Of a stretch of 64,000 nucleotides of DNA, positions 8,581-17,931 are shown piece by piece. The DNA lies in NCBI GenBank assembly GCA_963663025.1, contig OY760073.1:2170001-2234000 (forward strand), in the 5' to 3' direction. Every line of letters starts with the position of its first letter. Position 1 is the stretch's first letter. A program made the translations under genes and the position numbers. Below the pieces are notes generated by a model, which was not told the DNA's origin, did not search any database, and saw nothing but the letters and a program-made list of their open reading frames with translations. This DNA is from JAGWBF01 sp963663025 (GTDB lineage: Bacteria > Chloroflexota > Dehalococcoidia > Lucifugimonadales > JAGWBF01).

Positions 8581-8967
8581 CTAAGGACCATTCCTCTCTC
8601 CGGATGTGCGTACCATGCTCTCCTCCACCTCTGAGACGAGGAACCGAGGGCCTGAAGTTAGTGTTTCGGCGGGGATTTGGACGAGGAGGTCATCATCGCA
8701 GTCAGCAATGATGGCAGCCTGCATCAGGTTACGTTGCACATCAATTAACTCTCTTGGGGCAAAGGTCGTGTACATCTTGCCACCTAAACTGAAGTGAACG
8801 ACCAATTCACCAAGGGCTTGATACGGCTGAGCATCCCAGTCTATCGGCTTGCAATGAATCCATACCGACTCTGGATCGGTTCGCCAAACAGGGGGCCTTT
8901 GCACACCTACCTCCACCCTTGGGACATGCCCAGAATATACCATGTGGGGCAGTGTCGGTTGCAACAC
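8581..8967 (-). CDS. Hypothetical protein
   Basis: The frame encodes up to 128 residues with a normal composition (segments such as DPESVWIHCKPIDWDAQPYQALGE and FLVSEVEES) and no stop. I do not recognise the family. The outermost start is GTG at 8967, but a GTG at 8904 has the better GGAGG ribosome-binding site; a TTGCAA and a TATATT lie in the early part of the frame, so the shorter form may be the real one. It may form a group with the two unknown minus-strand genes upstream. Confidence 0.5.
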   Translation of the reverse strand: MLQPTLPHMVYSGHVPRVEVGVQRPPVWRTDPESVWIHCKPIDWDAQPYQALGELVVHFSLGGKMYTTFAPRELIDVQRNLMQAAIIADCDDDLLVQIPAETLTSGPRFLVSEVEESMVRTSGERNGP

Positions 8968-9032
8968 GATTTGTCAATGGCTGGTTGGAGTCATACTCTT
9001 CGGGCTGCATCAAAGGTGGCTGCTGTCTACCT

Positions 9033-9335
9033 CTAGCTCGATTCTCGCAAGCCGACAGCTAATTCGGCGGCCCTTTTCTTGGTATCAACTGTCACTAGTG
9101 GGCTCGTGGAGAGGCAAACCATATCCAAAGCATCCGACGCGCGTCCCGCTTTGATTATCCTGCGAGATTTACTCGTACGGGTACGACAGGCTTCCCAAGT
9201 GTAGCCCCTTTCTTCTCTGATCTGCGCGGCGACGCTCTCGTTTGATCGCGTAAGGTCGCAAAACTCATTGAAGAACGTGACCAAACATTCTTTCCCTATC
9301 GAGTTAAGGTTTCGGTGCAACTGCTGATCATTCAT
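9033..9335 (-). CDS. Hypothetical protein paired with the HEPN-like gene
   Basis: A 100-residue, charged product (starting MNDQQLHRNLNSIGKECLVT) whose ATG overlaps the stop of the preceding gene by four bases, so the two are translationally coupled. It contains many Arg and Ser residues and no transmembrane segment. I do not recognise the family. Given its partner, a toxin-antitoxin or immunity role is possible but not shown. Confidence 0.6.
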   Translation of the reverse strand: MNDQQLHRNLNSIGKECLVTFFNEFCDLTRSNESVAAQIREERGYTWEACRTRTSKSRRIIKAGRASDALDMVCLSTSPLVTVDTKKRAAELAVGLRESS

Positions 9336-9970
9336 TCCACACCCCTTTGACCTATCTCAAACTCTCTGATCCCCTCGATGACTTGCTCCGCTCTCTCTAC
9401 ACAGTGGTCGACGAACTTTGGAGTCATGTAGAACATCCAGGGTTCATCGTCGCTTGTTGCCTTGTCAAACCAGTCGGACGGCCATCCGAGAAGGCTCTTC
9501 TCAAATTTCTGACGTTCTTCAAGAGGCCACTCAAAACCAAAGTGGAACATTTTATTTCTATATGCGAATAGCGTTTGTAGAGTCGTATTAAGATCATCCG
9601 GCATGTAACCTTTCATACCAAGTTCACAAACGTATTTCATGATTGTCTCAGTTGTGTCCTGCTTTCTTGGCCACTCTTTGCCCATGTGCCGGAAGGTTCG
9701 TTTAAAGGCTGCTTCCATAAATGGGGCAAGCATGCCTACCGCTGCCATGCTATGGGCAGCGTCCTGGTACACCGAGTCATGCATACGGTCGACTTGCTCT
9801 TCGACCCAATTTTCATTCGCAGGGCCTTGCGTTTGGGCCGCCATCCTTCCTGCCTTTTCGATGTCGCCTGCCAGTTCCTCGTCGGCTACGCGTTGCCTGG
9901 ACAAAAGGCAACGAATGGCGAATAAGTGTGACCGGTAGTCGAAATCGAAATCTTCGGGCTTCCCTTCCAT
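9332..9970 (-). CDS. HEPN-like domain protein with RNxxxH motif
   Basis: The 212-residue product is largely helical by composition and contains LFAYRNKMFHFGFEW, in which R138, N139 and H143 match the RNxxxH signature of HEPN ribonucleases (for example Abi and RiboL-PSP-type HEPN proteins). The leucine/aromatic residues before and the glycine after the His also fit. HEPN domains are common in toxin-antitoxin and antiphage systems, where they cleave RNA. Only the motif and the helical character support the call; overall family membership was not tested. The downstream gene overlaps by four bases. Confidence 0.6.
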   Translation of the reverse strand: MEGKPEDFDFDYRSHLFAIRCLLSRQRVADEELAGDIEKAGRMAAQTQGPANENWVEEQVDRMHDSVYQDAAHSMAAVGMLAPFMEAAFKRTFRHMGKEWPRKQDTTETIMKYVCELGMKGYMPDDLNTTLQTLFAYRNKMFHFGFEWPLEERQKFEKSLLGWPSDWFDKATSDDEPWMFYMTPKFVDHCVERAEQVIEGIREFEIGQRGVE

Positions 9971-10006
9971 GACTCTCCTTAGGCTGGTTCCATGTTTTGC
10001 AAAGGG

Positions 10007-11503
10007 TCAGTCCCCAATACGGTAGAGAGCACTATCGTCACCTGACCCTCCACAATCGGTGAGATAGTATCTCCCATCATAAAGGACCCTTCCGTGATCG
10101 CCAGCAAATCGAAAAACGAACGGGGCACCGTATGGCATCTCTATTTGTTGCACGTTATTTTCTCCTCTGTTGAGACGGAGAAGGCAGTCGTGACCCTTCA
10201 CCCGATTATCGCCCTCGTATCCCCGGTGCCGGTATTCGTAAGTGCCTGGCAGAAGTTGGTTTTCCCCATACCCAACGACCGCACCAGATCCTTTCCATAA
10301 GATGCCTGTTGGGAAGTCGGTAGCACAATGATCAAGTGCTAGGACAGCTGGCAGTTGAGGGTGATCAGGTACATCGTGGGTTGAGCGCATACCACTCACC
10401 CACCATTGGCCTCCCCAAAAATAATTGCCCTGCTTTATCCACTCCAGCACCAAAGCTTCCCATTCCTGGCAGAACGTTGCCGGATGGGGTGTAGGCGTGG
10501 GCGTCGGAGGCAGGGGAGTCGGCGTAGGCTCCGGCGTAGGCGTGGGAAGCTCGGCGATGCGGGTGGCTTCTAGGGCGGCAGCGTAGCGTTCGGCTTCCTG
10601 CTCAGCTTCAATCGCGGTACGGGTGGCCTGCTCCACTTGGCGCCTGTGCTCATCTATGGCATCTATAGCGGCTTTGGTCGCCTGGAGGTCAGGAGTCGGT
10701 CCAAGGGTCGGGAAAGGAGTCGGAGTTGACAGTATCCTGCCATCTGGAGAGACCTGCTCTCCGAGGCCAGACTTCACCGCTTCAATTGGTATTGCGAATC
10801 CGATTCCGGCGATGGTTCGACCGGAGTCGTCGGCTTCCACCCGGGATACGACCACTCCGGCAACCTTGCCGAACATATCCAGCAGAGGTCCACCGCTGTT
10901 ACCAGGGTTCAAGGATGCGTCGGTTTGCAGGCGGTCCTCCCGTTTGGCAGAGATGATACCGACACTGACCGTCGGCTCCAGACCCAATGCCCGCCCCAGA
11001 GGGAAACCGATTGCGATGACCTCCTCGCCAACGCGAATTTCGTTGGAGTCACCGATTGCGATGGGAGCAAAAGACAAAGCTGCGTCTATCTGAATGTATG
11101 CCAAGTCAAGGTCAGGGTGCCTTTGAGTTACGTTGGCCTTGTATTCGTTCGATTCGCTAGTACGTATGGTGACTTGGCTGCTTCCCCCGACGACATGCTT
11201 GTTCGTAACTACGAGACCATCTTCGTTAACAATGAAACCAGTCCCAGTCCCGGAACCAGCGATTATGTGGACCACGCTGGGCAGAGCGTTCTCCACCACG
11301 TCAGCAATCGATAAACCGGATGATAACGGTTCCTCGAAAGCTGCCTCGACATCCGAACGCGGCACGGGGGTGCCAACGGCAGAGGAATCGGATGAGACCT
11401 CCGGTGAACCGACCGTAGGACTGGTCGCCTCGGAGCCGCAAGCAAGGGTTGTGAGGACTGCCAAGGCAAGCACTATGGCCTTGAGCAGTGTTTTGATAAT
11501 CAA
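10007..11503 (-). CDS. HtrA/DegP-like trypsin-type serine protease lipoprotein
   Basis: A 498-residue secreted protease. Residues 1-22 form a lipoprotein signal ending LTTLAC, with C22 as the lipidated cysteine. The protease domain (about 70-260) has the triad H103 (TNKHVV), D133 (DLDLAY) and S203 (GNSGGPL). A coiled-coil-like stretch and a Thr-Pro repeat linker (about 320-345) lead to an unrecognised Cys-containing C-terminal domain instead of the PDZ domains of classical HtrA. It should act at the outer face of the membrane in protein quality control or processing. ATG at 11503 follows GGAGA. Confidence 0.88.
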   Translation of the reverse strand: MIIKTLLKAIVLALAVLTTLACGSEATSPTVGSPEVSSDSSAVGTPVPRSDVEAAFEEPLSSGLSIADVVENALPSVVHIIAGSGTGTGFIVNEDGLVVTNKHVVGGSSQVTIRTSESNEYKANVTQRHPDLDLAYIQIDAALSFAPIAIGDSNEIRVGEEVIAIGFPLGRALGLEPTVSVGIISAKREDRLQTDASLNPGNSGGPLLDMFGKVAGVVVSRVEADDSGRTIAGIGFAIPIEAVKSGLGEQVSPDGRILSTPTPFPTLGPTPDLQATKAAIDAIDEHRRQVEQATRTAIEAEQEAERYAAALEATRIAELPTPTPEPTPTPLPPTPTPTPHPATFCQEWEALVLEWIKQGNYFWGGQWWVSGMRSTHDVPDHPQLPAVLALDHCATDFPTGILWKGSGAVVGYGENQLLPGTYEYRHRGYEGDNRVKGHDCLLRLNRGENNVQQIEMPYGAPFVFRFAGDHGRVLYDGRYYLTDCGGSGDDSALYRIGD

Positions 11504-11634
11504 AGGGGGTCTCCGTTCTGTTGGTCAGTGGTCAGCCGGCGGGTTGGCAGCTAGTCCTTGATTAACAGGTCCTGTGGTCCCTCAAGGATATAGTATAGCG
11601 CACTCCGAACGAATATCGGGAGACAGGTACCAGT

Positions 11635-12039
11635 TTACCCTTCGAGGAGGCGAGCTGCGGGGAGGGATGCCATCCGGCGGTCCAGGGTCAGAGTTTCCAG
11701 CCCGGCGTGCTGATAGTCGTTGGCTGTCAGCCGGTCGAAGAGGCCGGGGCCAACCGAGGCGGAGAGGGCATCCAGTACAGGTCGACCATTCAGTGGGGCA
11801 ACCAAGCCGCTGGTGAGGGCGGCATAAAGGGCGGCGCGGGAGTCCTCCCACGAAATGCCATAGTGGCGTTGAAGGGCGACGTATGCCTCACCAATGACTT
11901 GGTTGGAGACAAGCACTTCGACTCCACCTGACGAAAGATCCCCCAACCGTTCGAGACACCTGGCGAACAAGTCCGGGGGCTGACCAGCGACTAGCCGCAC
12001 AAGAATCGAGGTGTCAATCCCGATACTTGTACGGATCAT
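11635..12039 (-). CDS. PIN-domain toxin (VapC-like)
   Basis: PIN toxins are metal-dependent ribonucleases. From the preferred ATG at 12039 the product has 134 residues and starts MIRTSIGIDTSILVRLV, with the first conserved acidic residue at D9; SNQVIGEAYVAL and LTANDYQHAGLETL with later Asp residues complete a PIN-like pattern. A longer frame begins at 12069, but the shorter start matches the family N-terminus. It overlaps the antitoxin gene by 26 bases, the usual coupled arrangement. Confidence 0.85.
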   Translation of the reverse strand: MIRTSIGIDTSILVRLVAGQPPDLFARCLERLGDLSSGGVEVLVSNQVIGEAYVALQRHYGISWEDSRAALYAALTSGLVAPLNGRPVLDALSASVGPGLFDRLTANDYQHAGLETLTLDRRMASLPAARLLEG

Positions 12040-12259
12040 ATCCCTCGTCCCTGAACTCGCGTATGTCAAATGGCGGGGTGTCGGGCGGTATCTTGTCCCG
12101 GAGAGTGCCCAGCTTGGAGTAATCTATCCGGCGCGGACGCAGAGAGAATCCTTCTGGACCTTCGAGCAGTTCGATATGGTCACCTGGTTCCACACCCAGG
12201 GCCTCCAACACTCGGGCAGGGAAGGTTACCTGTCTCTTTGAAGTGACCTTGACTAACAT
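12014..12259 (-). CDS. AbrB/MazE-type antitoxin
   Basis: An 81-residue product beginning MLVKVTSKRQVTFPARVLEALGV, the swapped-hairpin SpoVT/AbrB DNA-binding domain, followed by a tail rich in Asp, Pro and Tyr that would bind the toxin. ATG at 12259 has GGAG seven bases upstream; a longer frame from 12283 lacks such a site. It precedes and overlaps the PIN toxin gene and probably represses the pair's own promoter. Confidence 0.85.
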   Translation of the reverse strand: MLVKVTSKRQVTFPARVLEALGVEPGDHIELLEGPEGFSLRPRRIDYSKLGTLRDKIPPDTPPFDIREFRDEGYDPYKYRD

Positions 12260-12333
12260 CGCACTGCTCCTTACCAACAGCATACAATAGTAAGGAGGCT
12301 AATGGAAGGCCGGCTCGACAACCGGCGAGTTAG

Positions 12334-12654
12334 CTAGTCCTTGATCTCGATGAGGAGGTTCTGCCACGGGACCTGGCTGTCGTTAATCACCCGGTGCACC
12401 TCGGGTCCCGCATGGTACGTCCACCGCCCGGGATCGAAGGCCACATCCTCCTCGGTGCCGTCCTCCAGCTCTCGGATTAGGCGCTCGCCTTCGATGGAGA
12501 CAGTGACGTAGTCCCATTCATGGAGATGCCAGTCGCTGGCATCGCCGGGGGCTATTTCCAGGCTCCATATCTTCACCTTGTCGTTTTCGAACAGAACCCT
12601 GGTTGCGACATCCCCCAGGGGCGCATCACCCCTAGCCACAAGTCTCCCCCTCAT
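12334..12654 (-). CDS. Cupin-domain protein
   Basis: A 106-residue single-domain cupin. The segment GDASDWHLHEWDYVTV gives the first motif (two His and, further on, an acidic residue) and GRWTYHAGPEVHRV the second His-containing motif, so a metal can be bound. Small cupins of this type serve as isomerases, dioxygenases or sensors, and nothing here narrows the choice. It stands alone, divergent from the ABC transporter genes. Confidence 0.8.
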   Translation of the reverse strand: MRGRLVARGDAPLGDVATRVLFENDKVKIWSLEIAPGDASDWHLHEWDYVTVSIEGERLIRELEDGTEEDVAFDPGRWTYHAGPEVHRVINDSQVPWQNLLIEIKD

Positions 12655-12727
12655 ATATCATGTACGGCGTTTGCTTGGGCAGAGGCTAAGACGCCCCATG
12701 CGCCAATGTCAAGGTTAGGAGGGTCCA

Positions 12728-13453
12728 GTGGAGGTTCCGTCCGTACAAGTGCGGGATGTTTTCAAGACCTACGACACAGGAACGATAAAGGTGGAAGCCC
12801 TTCAGGGCGTGGACCTGACGGTCGAGAAGGGCGAGATGCTGGCCATCATGGGCCCCAGCGGATGCGGCAAGACCACCCTCCTGAACTGCATGTCCGGGCT
12901 GGACACTGTGGACCAAGGAGAGATACTAATCGAGAACATGAGGCTCCACGAGCTGCCCGATGATGAACGCAGCGACTACCGGGCACGGCGGATGGGCTTC
13001 GTGTTCCAGCTGTACAACCTGATCCCCGTGCTTACGTCGGTTGAGAACGTGGAGATGCCCCTCTTGGTTGCGGGAATGAATCCCGGGGAGGCCCGGCGCA
13101 AGTCCATGGAACACCTGGACATCGTGGGGCTGTCCGACAGGGCGCACCACCTGCCCGGCGAGCTGTCCGGGGGCCAGCGCCAGCGGGTTACCATCGCCCG
13201 GGCCCTGGTGAACGAGCCGGCCATCATTTGGGCCGACGAACCGACCGGCGACCTGGACAGCGAAACGACCAACGACATCATGGACCTTATGTGCCGCCTC
13301 AACGACGAGAACCGCCAGACCTTCGTCATGGTGACGCACGGACAGGATGTGGGCGACCGGGCCCACCGCATCGTGCGCATGCAGGACGGCAGGGTAGTGG
13401 ATGACGGCACCTCGTCTCCCACAGCCCGGGGCCGCGCAAGGTCCAAGGGCTGA
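12728..13453 (+). CDS. ABC transporter ATP-binding protein (MacB/LolD type)
   Basis: The 241-residue ATPase has Walker A GPSGCGKTT (about 40-48), the signature LSGGQRQRV and Walker B IIWADEPTGDLD, with the GLD pattern typical of the LolD/MacB/FtsE group. It powers the large FtsX-domain permease encoded 13 bases downstream. GTG at 12728 has AGGAGG seven bases upstream. The pair most likely exports a lipoprotein, peptide or drug or extracts lipids; the substrate is unknown. Confidence 0.93.
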   Translation: MEVPSVQVRDVFKTYDTGTIKVEALQGVDLTVEKGEMLAIMGPSGCGKTTLLNCMSGLDTVDQGEILIENMRLHELPDDERSDYRARRMGFVFQLYNLIPVLTSVENVEMPLLVAGMNPGEARRKSMEHLDIVGLSDRAHHLPGELSGGQRQRVTIARALVNEPAIIWADEPTGDLDSETTNDIMDLMCRLNDENRQTFVMVTHGQDVGDRAHRIVRMQDGRVVDDGTSSPTARGRARSKG

Positions 13454-13466
13454 GGGCAGGTGAACC

Positions 13467-16400
13467 ATGGATGAGCTCTTCGGCCTATCGATGACCTACA
13501 TAGCGGCGACCATGCTGATAGCCTTCCTGGCTATCATGCTTGTCGTGGGCATTCTGGCTTGGCGCAACCGGGTGATGCTGCGTCTTGGCTTGCGCAACAT
13601 ACCCCGCCGCAAGTCCCAGTCGGTGCTCATAGTGGTCGGCTCTATGCTGAGCGCTGTGATCATCACCGCGGCCTTCGCAACGGGCGACACCATCAGCAGC
13701 TCTATCCGCAGCGACGCCATAGTGGAGCTGGGGAACATCGACGAGGTGATCACCTCCTCCGAGGATCCCCAGGGCTTCGGGCAGCCCGGCCCGCCCTATT
13801 TCTCTCAAGACGAGTTCCTTCGGTTGGAGGAGGCCTTGCGGGGCTACGACCAGATCGACGGCATGGTCCCCCACATGGCCGAGACTGTCCCCGCCTTCAG
13901 CCAGACCACCTCTCTCAGCGAGGGACGGATGCGGGTGACCGCCCTGGACCCGTCCAGGATGGCTGGCTTTGTCCCCCTGACCAGCCTCGACGGGGATGTT
14001 GTATCAGTGGAGGCACTCCCCGACGACAGCCTCTACCTTAACGAGGCGGCCGCCGAGGAGCTGACAGCTCAGGCAGGCCACCGCATCACCCTGTACATAG
14101 GCGGGGAAGCGGCCGATTTCGACGTTGCCGGGGTGGTCCGGTCGGGAGGCATGGCTGGACAGAGCACTTCCTCCACAGCCCTGATTTCCCTGGAGCAGGG
14201 ACAGGAACTCTTCGACCGCCCGGGTCAGGTCAACATCATCTCTGTCTCCAACCGGGGAGACTCCCGAAGTGGAGCTGACCTTAGCCGGGACGTCACCAAG
14301 CGTCTACGGGGACTGCTGGCCGACGAGGCAGTGGCCGCAGAGCTGAAGGGGCTGCTTGCCACACCTGAGCTGCTAGCAGCAATCGACGAGCTGAGCGCTG
14401 CGCCCCAAGGGGTCGCCAGGGAACAGCTCAGCGTTCTTCATCGCGAGCTGCAGGCGCCGGAAGTGTCCCAGGACCTGCTGGATACCCTCTCGAATCCCAG
14501 TGTGGAAGGAGAGGTGCTTTCGGCGATAGAGGGCTTGCCCATTCCCGATGATCGCAAGTGGGCGATGTTTGGCGAAGCCTATGATCTGTTCGAGGATCTG
14601 GCGCCCCTCAGGGTGTTCGAGATCAAGCGCTCCCTGCTTGACATCGCCGACGTGGCCGGAAGCGGGATCACATCTTTGTTCGTGATGTTCGGCCTCTTCT
14701 CAATAATGGTGGGCATACTGCTGATATTCCTGATATTCGTGATGCTGGCCGCCGCCCGGCGCACCGAGATGGGCATGGCGAGGGCAGTGGGGGCAAAGAG
14801 AAGCCACCTGGTGCAGATGTTCGTCTTCGAGGGAACGGCCTACGACCTGATGGCCGCTGCCGTGGGGACCGCCTTGGGCTTGGTGATCAGCTATGGCATC
14901 ATCGGCCTGCTCAACTACATCATCGGGCGCATCGACGTGGACTTCTCCTTCACCTACTCGGTGCAGGCCACCAGCATTATCGCCGCCTTCTCCATGGGCA
15001 TGATCATCGTCTTTGCCACCGCCGTAGTGTCGGCTACCAGGGTCAGCCGTATGAACATCGCTGAGGCGGTGCGCGGGGTGCCCGAAAACATCGTTCTGGG
15101 GGGCGAGCCGCCCCTGGGAGACAGGGCAAAGCTGCTGCCATTGTCCCTTGGGCGTCCCCTGGTCTTCCTGTGGCAGGGCCTCACTTCCATAGCTCGGGGC
15201 AGGTTCCTGCGAGGGACCCTGCGCTCCCTCGCCAGCGTTCTCTGGGTTATCGTATTCCCCATCTGGATCGTGGATTTTGCCGTTTCAGTCGTGCGATTCT
15301 CCCTGCCCTACCTGCGCCGAGGCTGGCTGATAATTTTGATTGGAGCATTGTTGTACTTAGGGGGCGTCTATAGCTGGAAGTCTGCTGCGGCGTTCACCCT
15401 GGGCATGACCCTGATGATCATGGGCTTCGGGCTCATGATGCGCCTTTTGGTGGCTGCGCGGCCCCAGTTCACCGAGGTGTTCGGTCTCCTTCTGGCCTTG
15501 TCCGGCGTGCTGCTGGCGCCCTACGGCATCTTGAACGGGCAGGGGATAGTCATCACGCTAGGCGCGCTGCTGCTGATCGCGGGGGCAGCCATGGTCCTTC
15601 CCCTGGCCAGCGGCAAGGTGCCACGCAGGCCCCAAACCATCGACCGCCACGCTTTCACCCTGGTAGGAGTGCTGGTGCTGGCTTTCTGGCTGCTCCCTGA
15701 GGACGTTGGAGAGCACTGGGTTGGGGAGCTGAACGCCGATATAGAGATGTTCTTCATCTCCGGCATATGCATGGTGGGCGCAGCGGTGTGGACGGTCATG
15801 TACAATGCCGACCTCTTGCTGCGTGGCCTCACCATCCTGACCTCCCGAGTGGGAAAGCTGCGGCCTGTGGTGGTCACCGCCGTCGCCTACCCGATGAGCG
15901 CCAAGTTCCGCACCGGCCTCACCCTGGCCATGTTCTCCCTGGTTATATTCACCATGGTGGTGATGTCCTTGCTCAACGATTCCTTCGCCAACACCTTCCG
16001 CGACACCGAGCGGATATCCGGGGGTTGGGATATCGAAGGCAGCGTGACCTTTACAAGTCCCATCGACGACATCCGCGCCTCCATAGCCGATGACCCATCT
16101 TTGTCCATAGACGATTTCAGGGCCATCGGCGGCTACACTTTCGCTCCCATTGCAGTGAGGCAGGTGGGGGCGGAAAGCCAGGCGTGGGAGAGCTACGCCC
16201 TTCAGGCATCTGACGATGAGTATCTGGCTTCAAATGAGTACGGCATTCGAACTGCTATCCCCGAATACAGGGGAGACGAGGAGGCTGTGTGGGAAGCCCT
16301 GCGCCGGGACCCCAATCTTGCGGTGATAGACTCCGGCGCTGTCGAGCAGGCTGACCAGGATTTCAACGATGCAGGCAGCTTTACCCTGGAGGGGGTCACT

Positions 16401-17108
16401 CTCACGGAGGAGCTGGAGGCTCCCATAACCGTCGAGGTTTCGGAGACCCTTACCGGCTGGGAGCGGGAGTACACGATCATAGCCATCCTGGACCCGGCGG
16501 CCGACCCGGCTGGCATCATAGCATCCAGGGCCGGCATAGATGTGCCCGCGGCCCCTGAGATACCCATAACCACCTACAGGTTCATGGTGGCCGAAGGGGT
16601 TGACGTCAAGGAAGCGTCCAAGGCCCTGGAGGTCGCCTTCCTGGCCAACGGCATGGAGACCGTTGTGCTGGAAGACCAGATCGCCGATTTTGTCTCCTTC
16701 TTCAGGTCCTTCTACAACCTGCTGATCGGCTATATGGGTCTGGGGTTGATCGTGGGCATCGCCGCCCTCGGTGTAGTGTCCATGAGGGCCGTGGTGGAGA
16801 GACGGCAGCAGATAGGGGTTCTGCGGGCCTTGGGGTATCGCCAACAGATGGTGGAGCTAAGCTTCCTTCTTGAGTCGTCCTTCGTCACCCTGCTGGGGGT
16901 CGCCATCGGCGTGACCCTGGGATTTGTCCTGTCCAACAACCTTGTAACCGGGTTCGAGGACCAGCTGGAGGGCATCAGCTTCTCCGTGCCCTGGATACAG
17001 ATTGTGGGCATCATCATCGCGACCTACATCTTTGCCATGTTGACCACCTATTTCCCAGCCCGCCAGGCATCCCGGGTCACCCCTGCCGACGCCCTCAGGT
17101 ACGAATAG
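13467..17108 (+). CDS. Large ABC transporter permease with two FtsX domains
   Basis: A 1213-residue membrane protein. An N-terminal membrane segment (about 8-30) and a second near 50-72 are followed by a periplasmic MacB-PCD-like region, then an FtsX domain with four helices around 410-550. A hydrophobic block of several helices (about 595-800) links to a second half with its own extracellular region and a C-terminal FtsX domain (about 1080-1210, ending SRVTPADALRYE). The two FtsX halves mean that one chain may supply both permease subunits. It is coupled to the ATPase gene upstream. Confidence 0.9.
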   Translation: MDELFGLSMTYIAATMLIAFLAIMLVVGILAWRNRVMLRLGLRNIPRRKSQSVLIVVGSMLSAVIITAAFATGDTISSSIRSDAIVELGNIDEVITSSEDPQGFGQPGPPYFSQDEFLRLEEALRGYDQIDGMVPHMAETVPAFSQTTSLSEGRMRVTALDPSRMAGFVPLTSLDGDVVSVEALPDDSLYLNEAAAEELTAQAGHRITLYIGGEAADFDVAGVVRSGGMAGQSTSSTALISLEQGQELFDRPGQVNIISVSNRGDSRSGADLSRDVTKRLRGLLADEAVAAELKGLLATPELLAAIDELSAAPQGVAREQLSVLHRELQAPEVSQDLLDTLSNPSVEGEVLSAIEGLPIPDDRKWAMFGEAYDLFEDLAPLRVFEIKRSLLDIADVAGSGITSLFVMFGLFSIMVGILLIFLIFVMLAAARRTEMGMARAVGAKRSHLVQMFVFEGTAYDLMAAAVGTALGLVISYGIIGLLNYIIGRIDVDFSFTYSVQATSIIAAFSMGMIIVFATAVVSATRVSRMNIAEAVRGVPENIVLGGEPPLGDRAKLLPLSLGRPLVFLWQGLTSIARGRFLRGTLRSLASVLWVIVFPIWIVDFAVSVVRFSLPYLRRGWLIILIGALLYLGGVYSWKSAAAFTLGMTLMIMGFGLMMRLLVAARPQFTEVFGLLLALSGVLLAPYGILNGQGIVITLGALLLIAGAAMVLPLASGKVPRRPQTIDRHAFTLVGVLVLAFWLLPEDVGEHWVGELNADIEMFFISGICMVGAAVWTVMYNADLLLRGLTILTSRVGKLRPVVVTAVAYPMSAKFRTGLTLAMFSLVIFTMVVMSLLNDSFANTFRDTERISGGWDIEGSVTFTSPIDDIRASIADDPSLSIDDFRAIGGYTFAPIAVRQVGAESQAWESYALQASDDEYLASNEYGIRTAIPEYRGDEEAVWEALRRDPNLAVIDSGAVEQADQDFNDAGSFTLEGVTLTEELEAPITVEVSETLTGWEREYTIIAILDPAADPAGIIASRAGIDVPAAPEIPITTYRFMVAEGVDVKEASKALEVAFLANGMETVVLEDQIADFVSFFRSFYNLLIGYMGLGLIVGIAALGVVSMRAVVERRQQIGVLRALGYRQQMVELSFLLESSFVTLLGVAIGVTLGFVLSNNLVTGFEDQLEGISFSVPWIQIVGIIIATYIFAMLTTYFPARQASRVTPADALRYE

Positions 17109-17196
17109 CGGAACCCCTGGAGAAGGCCGGAGGCCGGGTTGTCCTGTAGGCGATTTCTGCTAATATGTACGTTAGGTCATTTCTGGGAGGCATGAT

Positions 17197-17841
17197 TTGT
17201 CCGTTCATTTCGAAGACAGCGAGATGCAAATCATCAAGATTCCCCACATGGGCATGCTGGACAACAACGGCTATATCCTCACCTGTCTCCGCACGGGCGA
17301 GAAGGTGATCATCGACGCTCCCGACGAATCGGAAAGGCTGGCCGATGCAGCGGGCGACGGCCCCATCAAGGCCATAATCATCACCCACAGGCACGGGGAC
17401 CACACCGCCGGTCTGCGCGGACTCAAGGAGCGCACGGGCGCTCCCGTGGCTGCCCATCCCGACGATGCGCCCGCCCTGCCCATGCCCCCCGATATACTCC
17501 TGCAGGATGGCGACACCATGGCGGTGGGAGACCTGAACCTGCTGGCGATGCACACGCCCGGCCACACCCCCGGCGCCCTGTGCTTGGTCATCGGGCAGCA
17601 CGTCTTCTCCGGGGATACCCTGTTCAAGGGGGGGCCTGGACGCACCGGCTCCCCCGATAACTTCAGGCAGGTGAAGGCCAGCATAGAAGGCAAGCTTCTC
17701 CCCTTGGAGGATGCCACGTCTGTCCTCACCGGCCACGGCCCAGACACGATAATAGGCGATGCCCGCAAGGAGATCGCGGTATTCAACTCCAAGACCCATC
17801 CCGACGACCTGTGCGGTGATGTGGAGTGGCTGAAGAGCTAG
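17197..17841 (+). CDS. MBL-fold metallo-hydrolase (glyoxalase II-like)
   Basis: A 214-residue metallo-beta-lactamase-fold protein with the zinc motif THRHGDHT (H64, H66, D68, H69), then HTPGHTPGALC, GDTLFKGGPGR and a final TGHGPDT, which give a complete two-metal site. It probably hydrolyses a thioester or similar small ester. The start is taken as TTG at 17197, seven bases after GGGAGG; an ATG at 17192 is out of frame. It lies between the transporter and the peptidase genes without overlap. Confidence 0.88.
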   Translation: MSVHFEDSEMQIIKIPHMGMLDNNGYILTCLRTGEKVIIDAPDESERLADAAGDGPIKAIIITHRHGDHTAGLRGLKERTGAPVAAHPDDAPALPMPPDILLQDGDTMAVGDLNLLAMHTPGHTPGALCLVIGQHVFSGDTLFKGGPGRTGSPDNFRQVKASIEGKLLPLEDATSVLTGHGPDTIIGDARKEIAVFNSKTHPDDLCGDVEWLKS

Positions 17842-17931
17842 CGGTGGCCTGTTGGCAGACCATTGCCGGGGCGGGCACTCAGGACCTGACTGCAACCCCA
17901 AGACTACAGCGACACGCGCCAGGGAGATGAA

